This document shows positions 1 through 8,395 of a stretch of 64,000 nucleotides of DNA, one piece after another. The stretch covers positions 486,321 through 550,320 of the forward strand of contig NZ_VIWP01000005.1 of the NCBI RefSeq assembly GCF_007829835.1, read 5' to 3'. Position numbers and translations under genes: made by a program. Each line of letters opens with the position of its first letter. Position 1 is the first letter of the stretch. Source of the DNA: Neorhizobium alkalisoli. Its GTDB lineage: Bacteria; Pseudomonadota; Alphaproteobacteria; Rhizobiales; Rhizobiaceae. The notes under the pieces are model-generated. The model worked only from the letters and a program-made list of their open reading frames with translations. It did not search any database and was not told the origin of the DNA.

Positions 1-428
1 GTTTTGCCATCTTCGATAAAGGGTTTGAATTCCTCCATGAAGTCGGCCCCCGAACCGCGAAATCCCTCGACCGTATAGGGGCCATTGCGATCGAAGGCGC
101 CCGTTTCGTGCTGAAAGACTTCGAGCGGCGCCTGCCAGCGCCAGTGATGGTCCCAGCAGTAATAATAATGCGGTGAGACGGCGACCATGATCCCGGCCTG
201 CTTGGCAGCCGTGAACAATTCGATGAGATTGGGCACGAGGTTGTTTTCGGTCACGCTTTCGCCGACGGCCGCCCAGGCCTTGCCCTTTGGGCTCATGACA
301 TCGACCTGCGGATCGATGACGACGAGCGCCGTGCGCCGCAGGTCCAGAACCATCTCCGTCTTCGGCAGCATGGGCTTGGCCGCATCCGCATAAAGCGCGG
401 CCGATTTCTCGGAATAAGCCGGTTTCAT
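1..428 (-). CDS. Isochorismatase-family cysteine hydrolase (3' end outside window)
   Basis: About 142 N-terminal residues are present; the rest lies beyond the window edge. The ATG at 428 opens a protein with the typical core strand ALVVIDPQVD near residues 34-43, whose Asp is the first member of the family's Asp-Lys-Cys triad. The segment VAVSPHYYYCWDHHW follows near residues 82-96. The Cys nucleophile region would lie in the missing part. The family hydrolyses C-N bonds of amides, ureas or carbamoyl groups, or isochorismate, so the exact substrate cannot be read here. It points the same way as the catabolic operon at 1782-13543, but tehA lies between them on the other strand, so they are not co-transcribed. 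Family assignment is good; function is open. Confidence 0.75.
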   Translation of the reverse strand, partial: MKPAYSEKSAALYADAAKPMLPKTEMVLDLRRTALVVIDPQVDVMSPKGKAWAAVGESVTENNLVPNLIELFTAAKQAGIMVAVSPHYYYCWDHHWRWQAPLEVFQHETGAFDRNGPYTVEGFRGSGADFMEEFKPFIEDGK

Positions 429-697
429 CGCAGTCTCCCTGAAGGGCGTTGATACGGGAATGCCGTCCGGTGGACCTGTTTTTTTCGCAGGCTCCACCGG
501 ACGAAATCAGCGGAAGCAACATCTCTTGGTTGCCGCGATAGACTTACACACTCTTGATGCAGAGGCGCATTAAGCGCCGTTAAATCCGGTGAATTGACCG
601 TTGCGCAGGGCAGACAGGCGCGTAAATATGATTGAATGCTACAAGCGATCTTGCGCTCTTTAGCTATGCTGCGCGGGTATAACCGGAGGGTGTTATA

Positions 698-1732
698 ATG
701 CCTGTCAATGCGCCTGATAGTTCCACAATCACCCCGCATGCAGCAGATCGGCCCACACCCGCAGCAACCGGCATTCGTTTGCCGGCCATTCCGGCAGCCG
801 CCTTCGGCATCGTGCTCGGCACGGTTGGGCTTGCCAATGCCTGGCGGGCCGCGACAGCCCTCTGGGGCGCGTCCCCCATTGTCAGCGAAACGATCGGCCT
901 GATCGGTGCTGCAATCTGGTGCGTTCTGATTATATGTTACGCCTTGAAATGGCTGGTCTTCCGGTCAGACGCGTTGCAGGAACTGGAACATCCGATACAA
1001 TGCTGCTTCACCGGCCTTGTCGGTGTCGCGACCATGCTGGTCGCCACGATCACCCTGCCCTTCTCCGCACTCCTGGCCGAGATCCTCTATTGGATCGGCG
1101 CCTGCTGGACGGCACTTTTCGCACTGTGGCGGACGGGCATCCTCTGGCGCGGCGGCCGCAATCCATCGACCACGACGGCGGTTCTCTACCTGCCGACAGT
1201 TGCCGGCTCCTATGTGCTTGCCATCGTCGGCGCATCGCTCGGATATCAAAGTCTGAGCCAGCTCGCCTTCGGCGCCGGTTTCTTTTCCTGGCTTGCGATT
1301 GAATCCGTCCTGCTCAACCGGCTGCTGACCGCGCCGGAACTCGCCGAACCGGTGCGTCCGACGATCGGCATCCAGCTCGCGCCGCCGACGGTCGGATGCG
1401 TCGCCTATCTCAGCGCCACGACGGGCGTACCGGACATGCTGGCCCATGCCATGCTCGGTTATGGCCTGCTGCAGGCCTTTCTGATGATCCGCATCCTGCC
1501 CTGGGTGATGAAACAGCCGTTTGCGGCCGGTTACTGGGCCTTTTCCTTCGGCCTTACGGCGCTTGCAACCGCGGTGCTGAGAATGACCGAGCGTGGCGAT
1601 ACAGGCATCGTCCCGGCAATCGCCATGCCTGTTTTCGTCATCGTCAATGCTCTGATCGCACTTCTCGCCGTGCTGAGCATCGGCCTGCTTCTCCGCGGAA
1701 AACTTTTTCCGCTTCTCACGCGAAGGGCGTGA
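698..1732 (+). CDS. tehA: TehA-like tellurite-resistance/dicarboxylate transporter (SLAC1 family)
   Basis: This 344-residue membrane protein has about ten hydrophobic segments. Its first helix carries FGIVLGTVGLANAWR (residues ~36-50), the N-terminal signature of TehA proteins. TehA belongs to the voltage-dependent anion channel / SLAC1 family of inner-membrane anion channels or transporters and was named for tellurite resistance when overexpressed. An N-terminal extension of about 30 polar residues precedes the first helix. The start is fixed by a strong ribosome site, GGAGGG at 685-690, eight bases before the ATG. It is a lone plus-strand gene between minus-strand genes. No tehB-like methyltransferase is adjacent, so anion transport is the safer call than tellurite resistance. 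Confidence 0.85.
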   Translation: MPVNAPDSSTITPHAADRPTPAATGIRLPAIPAAAFGIVLGTVGLANAWRAATALWGASPIVSETIGLIGAAIWCVLIICYALKWLVFRSDALQELEHPIQCCFTGLVGVATMLVATITLPFSALLAEILYWIGACWTALFALWRTGILWRGGRNPSTTTAVLYLPTVAGSYVLAIVGASLGYQSLSQLAFGAGFFSWLAIESVLLNRLLTAPELAEPVRPTIGIQLAPPTVGCVAYLSATTGVPDMLAHAMLGYGLLQAFLMIRILPWVMKQPFAAGYWAFSFGLTALATAVLRMTERGDTGIVPAIAMPVFVIVNALIALLAVLSIGLLLRGKLFPLLTRRA

Positions 1733-1781
1733 CCCTGATTAGAGACCTTATTCTGCACATACCTTACGGAAGACCGATCTC

Positions 1782-2369
1782 TCAGCCTTCCTTTGCTGGC
1801 CGGAACGGCTCGCCCAGCGTATGCATCAACCGGTTCGCCCAGCCGAAAATCGACGTCGACATGATCAGGTCGAGGATCTCCAGCTCATCCAGACCGACAG
1901 CCTTCAGACGGGCCATGTCTTCGGCTATCGCTGCCGGCGGAAAGGCCGAAAGTTTCACCGAGAAATCGAAGATCGCCTGTTCCCGTTCGGGCAGTTTCGC
2001 GGCCGTTTCGTGCGCGAAAATCTCTTCGACAATCTCGGTCGTCTTGGTAACCTGATTGAAATGGCGGGCATGCACGGCAATGCAGTAGATGCAGCGGTTG
2101 ACGATCGACGAACCGATCGCCCCAAGCTCCCGGCCCCCGCGATCGAGCCCGTCCTTGCCATACATGATGCCGTTGAACAGCGGCGAACGGTGCAGCAGCG
2201 ATTCCGGGTCGTGGGCAAGCGTCAGGACATAGTCCGAGATCTTCTTGTTGGCCGGCGTGATCTTTAATGCCTCGCGCTGCTCGTCCGTAAGCTCCTCGAC
2301 CTTGACCGGCCTCACGAAAGGCCGCCAGTCGAGAACCTCCGTCGTGTAGTGGTGAACGGCGTCGGTCAT
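1782..2369 (-). CDS. Peroxidase-related AhpD-fold protein (carboxymuconolactone decarboxylase family)
   Basis: This 195-residue all-helical protein has the AhpD redox motif CIYCIAVHARHF near residues 95-106: a CxxC pair followed by the His that assists proton relay in AhpD. AhpD-like proteins act as thiol-dependent peroxidases or adaptors. It is the last gene of the minus-strand operon and overlaps the preceding CMD-domain gene by ATGA, so the two are translationally coupled. The pair recalls the adjacent rhizobial families Avi_7169/Avi_7170 defined in TIGRFAMs; I make that link from memory. In this operon an FAD oxidase (3623-4912) would release H2O2, so a peroxide-handling role is plausible but inferred. 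Confidence 0.8.
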   Translation of the reverse strand: MTDAVHHYTTEVLDWRPFVRPVKVEELTDEQREALKITPANKKISDYVLTLAHDPESLLHRSPLFNGIMYGKDGLDRGGRELGAIGSSIVNRCIYCIAVHARHFNQVTKTTEIVEEIFAHETAAKLPEREQAIFDFSVKLSAFPPAAIAEDMARLKAVGLDELEILDLIMSTSIFGWANRLMHTLGEPFRPAKEG

Positions 2370-2854
2370 CGGATGTCCTCCATCAGGCGCAGACCGGCAA
2401 CGAGGCGGACCTGATATCCCAGAAACGCAGCAAGCTCGGCAAGCCGGACGATATCCGCGTCGCTGACACCTGCCGCATACAATTTTTCAATGTCGCCGCT
2501 GGTCGCCGTGCGCGGGCGGCAGGTCAGCATGTCGGCATGGTCGAGGATCGCCTGCAGCCAGGGATCGTCGGAAACGGCATCCGGCTCGATCAGCCCGACC
2601 AGATCGTAAAAATCCTCGCACTGGGTGAAGTGCTCGTAATAGTGATCCTTCATCCTGCTATCGCCGAGCCGTTCGGAAGCCCTGACGGCAATCAGCGCCC
2701 GCAACGCGTGGGAAAGCCCCCCGGGTTCGGCCGGCGTCAGCACCGCCTTGCGGCTCGCCTCGGTCAGCGCCATCAGGTCGGCGCGGCGCGCAAGCAGATT
2801 GTTGATCCGGGCATCCGGAACAGGCCCGACAAGGGCCTCGATCAGGTCAGTCAT
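2366..2854 (-). CDS. CMD-domain protein, Avi_7170-like
   Basis: A 162-residue helical protein of the carboxymuconolactone decarboxylase/AhpD superfamily. I chose the ATG at 2854 (MTDLIEALVGP) because the open frame extends further only by running into the DUF1028 gene. The protein lacks the CxxC seen in its neighbour: the region TCRPRTATSGDIEKLYAAGV (residues ~111-130) aligns with the helix that normally follows the active site. It may therefore be a non-catalytic partner of the downstream CxxC protein, with which it shares an ATGA overlap. The tandem arrangement of one CxxC-bearing and one CxxC-less CMD protein suggests a heteromeric complex; that is inference. Confidence 0.7.
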   Translation of the reverse strand: MTDLIEALVGPVPDARINNLLARRADLMALTEASRKAVLTPAEPGGLSHALRALIAVRASERLGDSRMKDHYYEHFTQCEDFYDLVGLIEPDAVSDDPWLQAILDHADMLTCRPRTATSGDIEKLYAAGVSDADIVRLAELAAFLGYQVRLVAGLRLMEDIR

Positions 2855-2898
2855 GCAGCAGTCTCTCTTGAATTTCGGATAGGGCGGGCTTGTCGTCG

Positions 2899-3576
2899 TC
2901 AGACCTGCAGCGCCGAATTGATCAGCGGCTTCAATGCCGCCGGTTCCAGCACCTGGGTGATGAACCGATCGACGATCGGCTCGTAGGCGCGCCATAGCGA
3001 GCGCAGCTTCGTGGCGGGTTCGGGTTCGAAATCGACGCGAAGATCGACCAGCGGCCAGGCATGTTTGTCGACGATCAGAAGCGCCGCGGCCATGGCCGGC
3101 TGCGTCTCGCCTCCGGCCGCAACGCCGGCATCGAGCGAGGCCAGCAAGCGTTCGGCAAACGGCATGCCGGCTGCGGCTTCGTAACCGCGAACCATCGACT
3201 CCGTGACCTGTTCATTGGCCATGAAATTGCCGACCGAAACGCATGCATCGCCTTCATGGGCAGTTGCGATGGATGAGATATCCGGCCCGTTGAAAAATGC
3301 CGTCCGCCCGCCCGTGTCCACTGCCGCAAACTGCCGAAGATTGGGATGTTCGCTGCCTGCGACGAGAATATCCACGGTCTCGCGGGCCGAAAAACCCTTG
3401 CCCAGCAGATCGAGCCCGAGCGGTCCGCAACGGATATCGGTGCGATGCTGGGTGGCGATCACGCCGGTTCCAGCGCGTGCCCACGAGCATCGGTTGCCGA
3501 CGGCAATGCTCGAACTCGCCACAGCGATGCCGAACATGCCGGTCTGCCGGTCGAGTGCTGAGAGTGAAAACGTCAT
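2899..3576 (-). CDS. DUF1028 family protein (putative Ntn-hydrolase fold)
   Basis: The 225-residue protein begins MTFSLSALDRQTGMFGIAVA and continues with SSIAVGNRCSWARAGTGVIATQ, the conserved opening of DUF1028 proteins, which have an Ntn-hydrolase-like fold. The start at 3576 has a good ribosome site (AAGGTGAGG just upstream). DUF1028 genes often sit in amidohydrolase or peptidase operons, and an amide-bond hydrolase role has been suggested but not proven. Here it lies between the FAD oxidase and the CMD proteins in the HyuAB/Pot operon. It may act on a linear amide product of ring opening; that is inference. The length matches a single-domain family member. Confidence 0.8.
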   Translation of the reverse strand: MTFSLSALDRQTGMFGIAVASSSIAVGNRCSWARAGTGVIATQHRTDIRCGPLGLDLLGKGFSARETVDILVAGSEHPNLRQFAAVDTGGRTAFFNGPDISSIATAHEGDACVSVGNFMANEQVTESMVRGYEAAAGMPFAERLLASLDAGVAAGGETQPAMAAALLIVDKHAWPLVDLRVDFEPEPATKLRSLWRAYEPIVDRFITQVLEPAALKPLINSALQV

Positions 3577-3622
3577 AACCTCACCTTGATGTTTTGGGGA
3601 TGCTGTTGGCGTTCATCATTGT

Positions 3623-4912
3623 TCAAACCTCGCGGCTGTCCCTGAACCGGTACCAGGGCAGGATCAGTCGCGCGAAACGAGAGACGAATGCGTGGAACGG
3701 CACGGTGGAAGGTGTCGTCGGCATCAGCGCCAGCTTCTCGTCCGGCACGCCTTCGACGGCATCGGCCATGACCGGCCCCATGGCGCAGGCGAGTGCCAGG
3801 CCGCGGCCGTTGCAGCCGATCCAGGCATAGATGCCGTCGCCACGCCGATAGAGACGCGGCAGGCGATCCATGGTCATGGCGATGCCCCCGCCCCAGAAGG
3901 AGGTCATCGGCCTTTCCGCCAGGGCAGGAAACATTTGCCCCAACCGCCGTGCGACCATGGCCGGCAGGCGCCGCGCGGCACCGGCCTGGATCGCCAGCGC
4001 GCCACCGGAAATCAGCCTTCCCTCGCGATCCTTGCGGAAATAGCGCAGGTCCATCCGCGTGTCCGAAGCAGCCTCGTCATTCGGCAGGATCGTATCGGCC
4101 AGAGCGCCAAGCGGATCGGTCGCGGCCTGATAGGATGTCACCGGAACGATCGAGCGCGTCAGCTCCGGCCAGAGATCTCCGCTATAGGCTGCGGTCGTCA
4201 GCACGATTTTTGGCGCATGGATGCGCCCGCCGGCCGTCTCGACAATCCAGTCGCCGCCATCGCGGATAAGACGCAATGCCGGACTGTTTTCGAAGACGAC
4301 AACACCTTCCGACACGGCGGCACGGGCAAGGCCGCAGGTGAAGGCGTAAGGATTGATATGGCCGCCGCCGCGATGTTCCCACCCGCCGCAATAGGCGCCG
4401 GTCCCGAGCCTCGCGCTGATTGCCTCTGCGGAAACAGCACCGGTCGGCGCACCGACCGCCGCCCATTGCGCGGCAAGGCCAGCAACCCGTTTCAGCCGGC
4501 CCGGCGTATGCGCCGGCTGCAGCCAGCCGGTTCGCCGTGCATCGCAATCGATCCCGTAACGCTCGATCAGATCATAGAGCTGGTCGGCAGCGCCTTTCAC
4601 CAGCTGAATGAAACGTTCTCCCCTCTCACCCGGCCAGACCTTGCGGATCGCATCCGGACCATGGCGGGTGAGTGCAGAGATAACCTGCCCATTCGCCCTG
4701 CCGGACGCACCGTAACCGACACGCACCGCTTCCAGCACGATCACGCGATTTCCCCGATGGACGAGCTCCAGCGCCGTCGAGAGCCCGGAGATCCCTCCAC
4801 CGATGACGACGACGTCAGCGCATGTCTCGCCTTTCAGCGCCGGCGCCTCGAATTTTTCACGCGAGAGCGACATCCAGAGCGAGGACGGCGTGTCGGACGG
4901 CCAGGAGGTCAT
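3623..4912 (-). CDS. FAD-dependent oxidoreductase, PuuB/DAO-like
   Basis: A 429-residue flavoprotein. A Rossmann dinucleotide motif, VVVIGGGISGLSTALEL, lies near residues 34-50, followed by YGASGRANGQ (~66-75), which resembles the GASGRNGGQ segment of gamma-glutamylputrescine oxidases and other DAO-family amine oxidases. The C-terminal GCNGRGLALACAMGP also fits DAO enzymes. The chemistry would be oxidation of a primary or secondary amine or amino acid to an imine with H2O2 release. The start at 4912 is preferred over an upstream ATG because it gives an ATGA overlap with the VOC gene. Its place in a HyuAB plus ABC-importer operon points to oxidation of an amine formed after ring opening. The substrate is unknown. 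Confidence 0.8.
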   Translation of the reverse strand: MTSWPSDTPSSLWMSLSREKFEAPALKGETCADVVVIGGGISGLSTALELVHRGNRVIVLEAVRVGYGASGRANGQVISALTRHGPDAIRKVWPGERGERFIQLVKGAADQLYDLIERYGIDCDARRTGWLQPAHTPGRLKRVAGLAAQWAAVGAPTGAVSAEAISARLGTGAYCGGWEHRGGGHINPYAFTCGLARAAVSEGVVVFENSPALRLIRDGGDWIVETAGGRIHAPKIVLTTAAYSGDLWPELTRSIVPVTSYQAATDPLGALADTILPNDEAASDTRMDLRYFRKDREGRLISGGALAIQAGAARRLPAMVARRLGQMFPALAERPMTSFWGGGIAMTMDRLPRLYRRGDGIYAWIGCNGRGLALACAMGPVMADAVEGVPDEKLALMPTTPSTVPFHAFVSRFARLILPWYRFRDSREV

Positions 4913-5571
4913 GCGGCGGCGACCTCGATCTCCACGCCGCAAATGCTGCGCAGATCATGATATTGCGGCTGGCGACCGGCAAAGATGAGCCGGCCGGCAC
5001 CGGCGGCGATCGCAACGCCCTGCCGGCTCTCATCCGGCGGGAAAACAGCCAGCGATCCCGCCCCTGGCAGCGCGACCGACACGAGCTGGGAAACACCATT
5101 GGCATGAACCATGGTTTGAGGCAGCCAAAGAAGCTCGGCCGTATGATGCTGGCAGACCAGGCATTGCAGCCCGGGCGTCGCCGAAGGTTCGATCCGCGTG
5201 ATGGAAAAACGCAGCTCGCCGTCATCGGTCATGCGGGAGAAATGGCGGACGGGTTCGGCTGCAATACCGAGCGATGCGAGCTCCAGCGCGGAAACTTCGA
5301 TATCTGCGCTGCGCAGGGCGAAGCCACGAATGCCGGGCCCCTTGCCCAGCAGATTGCGCCATGTGGCATTGGCCGGCGTTTCCGCGACAATGCCCATGAT
5401 CTCGATATAGCAGCCGCCCTCCAGCATGACGCAGCGATTGGCCGTGCCCATGGCCGGGCTGTGCCGTGTCTGCGGCGTCACATCAAAACCGGCGGCCTCG
5501 AAGGCAGAGCCCGCCGCTACCAGATCCGGCACAAGGACGACGACATGGTCGACCGGCAGAACGAAACTCAT
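4909..5571 (-). CDS. VOC-superfamily (glyoxalase-like) protein
   Basis: A 220-residue protein with the vicinal-oxygen-chelate opening LPVDHVVVLVPDLVAAGSAF (residues ~5-24), including the metal-ligand His in VDHVV. CYIEIMGI (~54-61) supplies a Glu at the usual second-ligand position. A second beta-alpha-beta repeat begins near LLWLPQTMVHANGV (~148-161), giving the two-module glyoxalase-3 layout. Such proteins include dioxygenases, isomerases and lyases, so no reaction can be assigned. ATGA overlaps with both the FAD oxidase downstream and the ABC permease upstream show tight co-expression. It probably acts on a catabolic intermediate of the imported compound. Confidence 0.75.
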   Translation of the reverse strand: MSFVLPVDHVVVLVPDLVAAGSAFEAAGFDVTPQTRHSPAMGTANRCVMLEGGCYIEIMGIVAETPANATWRNLLGKGPGIRGFALRSADIEVSALELASLGIAAEPVRHFSRMTDDGELRFSITRIEPSATPGLQCLVCQHHTAELLWLPQTMVHANGVSQLVSVALPGAGSLAVFPPDESRQGVAIAAGAGRLIFAGRQPQYHDLRSICGVEIEVAAA

Positions 5572-6365
5572 CCGGCCACCGTCATCTTGTCGATGCCATA
5601 GACACGGTCGACGATCAGAAGCGCGACGACGGCGAGAGCGAGCTGCAGCGTGCTGAGCGCAGCGATCGTCGGGTCGAACTGGTTTTCCATATAGCTCAGC
5701 ATCACGACCGGCAGCGTGTTGGTGCTGGCGCTGCCGAAGAAATAGCTGATCGGCAGATTGTCGAACGAGGTGAGGAAGGAAAACAGCGATCCCGCCATGA
5801 TGCCGGGCCGGATCAGCGGCAGCGTCACATGCCAGAAGGTCAGAAGCGGGTTGGCACCGAGAATGGCCGCCGCTTCCTCATACGAGCGCGGCAGCCCCGC
5901 ATAAACGCCGGCAACCGTGCGCACGATATAGGGCAGGCAGACGACCGTATGGGTGATCAGAAGTGCGGCAAAGGAAATGCCGACGCCGAGCCAGGACAGG
6001 AAGAACAGCGAGGCAAAACCGATAACGATCATCGGCATGGACAGCGGCGACAGGAGGAAGGTCATGATCCCGCTTGCCCAGGCGCTGCGGGACCGCGCGA
6101 GAAAGATCGCGGCCGGCACCCCGATCAGGCAGGACAGGACCGTCGCTCCGATCGCGATCTCGATGCTGACGATCAATGCATCGATGAAGGGCTGGTATTC
6201 AAAGATATGGGCGAACCACTTCAGCGACCAGCCGGGAATCGGGAAGGAGACGTAACCGGCAGAGGTGAAGGACACGAGGACAACGATCAAAATCGGCGCC
6301 AGCATGAAGACAAAGAAGAGAACGACGAAGGCGGCAAGCCCGAGATTGATCCAGTCGCGTTTCAT
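5568..6365 (-). CDS. ABC transporter permease, PotC-like
   Basis: This 265-residue inner-membrane protein has about six hydrophobic helices. The EAA loop reads RSYEEAAAILGANPLLTFWHVTLP (residues ~160-183), the site that docks the ATPase. The order and size match PotC-type permeases of the spermidine/putrescine/opine class of importers. It is separated by three bases from the PotB-like permease upstream and overlaps the VOC gene by ATGA. Together with the genes at 6369, 7292 and 12446 it forms a complete importer. Related systems carry polyamines, amino-acid derivatives, phosphonates or Fe3+, so polyamine specificity should not be assumed. Confidence 0.88.
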   Translation of the reverse strand: MKRDWINLGLAAFVVLFFVFMLAPILIVVLVSFTSAGYVSFPIPGWSLKWFAHIFEYQPFIDALIVSIEIAIGATVLSCLIGVPAAIFLARSRSAWASGIMTFLLSPLSMPMIVIGFASLFFLSWLGVGISFAALLITHTVVCLPYIVRTVAGVYAGLPRSYEEAAAILGANPLLTFWHVTLPLIRPGIMAGSLFSFLTSFDNLPISYFFGSASTNTLPVVMLSYMENQFDPTIAALSTLQLALAVVALLIVDRVYGIDKMTVAG

Positions 6366-6368
6366 CGC

Positions 6369-7232
6369 TCAGGCTCCCTTGCGGCGCACGAGGCGCAGTT
6401 GCAGGAACAGGCAGAAGACGGCGATGACCAGCAGGATCATGCTCATGGCACTTGCCATGCCGAAATCGCGCGTCGTGTTAAACTGCTGGTAGATCATCAG
6501 CGGCAGCGTCTGCATGCCGCCGCCGAGCAGGACGAGCGTGACGAAACTGCCATTGGCGATCATAAAGACGAGGATCGCGCCGGTGCCGATACCATCAAGC
6601 GATAACGGCAGCGTCACTTCGAAAAAGGTGCGCAGCCGGTTGGCACCAAGGATTTTTGCTGATTCTTCGAGCCGCGTATCGATGCCCTGCAGCACGGTTG
6701 CGATGGAAAGAACCATGAAGGGCACGAGGACATGCACCAGTGCCGCGATCGCAATTTCGGGCGAATTGGTGAGCCTCAGCGGCGCCGACAGAATACCGAG
6801 CTGATCGACGAGAAGATTGTTTACGAGCCCGCGCCGGGCAAACAGCACCTGCCAGCCGAAAGTGCGCATGATGATCGAGGTCAGAAGCGGCGCGATCAGA
6901 AGGAAGATGATCAGCCCTGAAAAACGCCCCGCCTTGCGGACAAGGAAATAGGCGACCGGATAACCGATGATGATCGAGATGATCGTCACCCCCGCGGACA
7001 GCAGAACCGTCTGGGCAATGATCCAGAGATAAAAGCCGTCGGTCAGCAGCGAGGCATAACGCGACAGGGTAAACCCGCCGTCGTTGGCGATCACGCTGCG
7101 CATGCCGTTATCGATCAGCGGCAGCACGAAAAAGACGACGAGAAAGAGAACAGCCGGCAACGCCAAGAGAGGCGGCGCGAGCAATCTCGTCCGTCGGCTG
7201 GGCAATGTCTGTTGCAGGCTGGTATCGCTCAT
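6369..7232 (-). CDS. ABC transporter permease, PotB-like
   Basis: A 287-residue permease. It has six predicted helices, starting with LLALPAVLFLVVFFVLPLID, and an EAA loop around RLEESAKILGANRLRTFFEV. I use the ATG at 7232 (MSDTSLQQTL), which has GGA eight bases upstream. A second ATG nine bases earlier has no clear ribosome site, and a longer reading would overlap the region after the binding-protein gene. It is the PotB partner of the PotC-like protein at 5568. Its binding protein is encoded just upstream at 7292, while the ATPase gene is first in the operon at 12446, with hyuA and hyuB inserted between. Confidence 0.87.
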   Translation of the reverse strand: MSDTSLQQTLPSRRTRLLAPPLLALPAVLFLVVFFVLPLIDNGMRSVIANDGGFTLSRYASLLTDGFYLWIIAQTVLLSAGVTIISIIIGYPVAYFLVRKAGRFSGLIIFLLIAPLLTSIIMRTFGWQVLFARRGLVNNLLVDQLGILSAPLRLTNSPEIAIAALVHVLVPFMVLSIATVLQGIDTRLEESAKILGANRLRTFFEVTLPLSLDGIGTGAILVFMIANGSFVTLVLLGGGMQTLPLMIYQQFNTTRDFGMASAMSMILLVIAVFCLFLQLRLVRRKGA

Positions 7233-7291
7233 CGCTTGCATCCGTTGGCGGGAAATTTGGGCTGCCCCATCAAAGGGCAGCCCATGGTCGG

Positions 7292-8341
7292 TTAGCGGCC
7301 GATTTCGCGGTTCCAGCGATCGACCCATTCGTTGCGCACCTGAGCGATCTGCTCATAGGGCGGAAACGCGGTCTTCTGCCAAGGCGTGATGCGCGGCTTG
7401 ATCTTGTCGCTGTAGACGACGTCGGAATTCGTCACGCCATAGTTCATGATGTCGGCGAACTTGGTCTGGTTCTGCGCGTCGAGGATTTCGTTGATGTATT
7501 CCCAGGCGAGCGGATTGGCGTTCTTCGGCTTCTGTACGGCGACGCCGTTCAGCGAACCGCCTTCTTCCGGGTTGATGAAGTCGATCCAGGTCGCGCCGCT
7601 GTCGTAATGGTTCCAGGTACGGCCGTCGAAATAGATGCCGACTTCGGCTTCGCCGGAGGACAGGTGGTTGAAGAAGTCGTTCGGACCACCCCAGAACACC
7701 AGATTGTCCTTCATCTTGGCCATGGCCTTGAAGAACGGATCGACATTGTCGACACCACCACCGAGCGCCTTGGCCATGGCCCAGATCAGCATGATCGGGG
7801 TGACGGCATAAGCGATCGACGGAACGGAGGCGACGAACTCGCCCTTGGAAACGCGATCGACGAATTCCGCGAACGACTTTGGCGGGTTCTTGACGCGTTC
7901 CTTGTGGAAGGTGATGCCGCCGACGCCGTAATCGAACAGCGTGCCCTTGCCCATGACGCTGTCGGTCAGTTCCTTCGGGATCTTGGCAAGGTTCGGGATC
8001 TTGTCGACGGTGAAGTCATCGACCAGACCGGATTTTGCAGCCGTCAGAGCCAGGTCCGGCGTCATGATCAGCACGTCGACCGGCGGCTTTGCCTGGTTGG
8101 CTTCGACCTGTGCCAGCCACTGCGGCGGACCACCAAGGGAAACATTTGCCTTGGCTTTGGTCTTGGCCTCGAAGGGCGCGACGAAGCATTTGCGGACCGC
8201 TTCTTCCCAGACGCCGCCAAAAGCGGTGACGGTGATTTCCGTCGACTGGGCGTTTGCCAGGCGCGGCATGCCGCCTGCCATCAGGCCGGCGCCGATCATG
8301 GCGCTGCCACCGAGGAAATGTCTTCTCTTGATTATCGTCAT
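7292..8341 (-). CDS. Extracellular solute-binding protein, PotD/spermidine type
   Basis: A 349-residue periplasmic binding protein. The N-terminus has a twin-arginine signal: KRRHFLGGSAMIGAGL followed by a cleavage site after ANA (~residue 31). The mature protein starts EITVTAFGGVWEEAV, a typical start for PotD/opine-type binding proteins. The ATG at 8341 is chosen because GGAGA lies six bases upstream; the GTG one codon earlier is not needed. It supplies substrate to the permeases at 5568 and 6369. Tat export suggests folding in the cytoplasm. The ligand cannot be read from sequence, but neighbouring HyuAB and an amine oxidase suggest an N-containing, possibly cyclic, compound. Confidence 0.88.
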   Translation of the reverse strand: MTIIKRRHFLGGSAMIGAGLMAGGMPRLANAQSTEITVTAFGGVWEEAVRKCFVAPFEAKTKAKANVSLGGPPQWLAQVEANQAKPPVDVLIMTPDLALTAAKSGLVDDFTVDKIPNLAKIPKELTDSVMGKGTLFDYGVGGITFHKERVKNPPKSFAEFVDRVSKGEFVASVPSIAYAVTPIMLIWAMAKALGGGVDNVDPFFKAMAKMKDNLVFWGGPNDFFNHLSSGEAEVGIYFDGRTWNHYDSGATWIDFINPEEGGSLNGVAVQKPKNANPLAWEYINEILDAQNQTKFADIMNYGVTNSDVVYSDKIKPRITPWQKTAFPPYEQIAQVRNEWVDRWNREIGR

Positions 8342-8395
8342 CACAGTTCTCCAAAGCTGGAACGAGGTGGCATCAGTCTTTTCGGTTCATGCGCA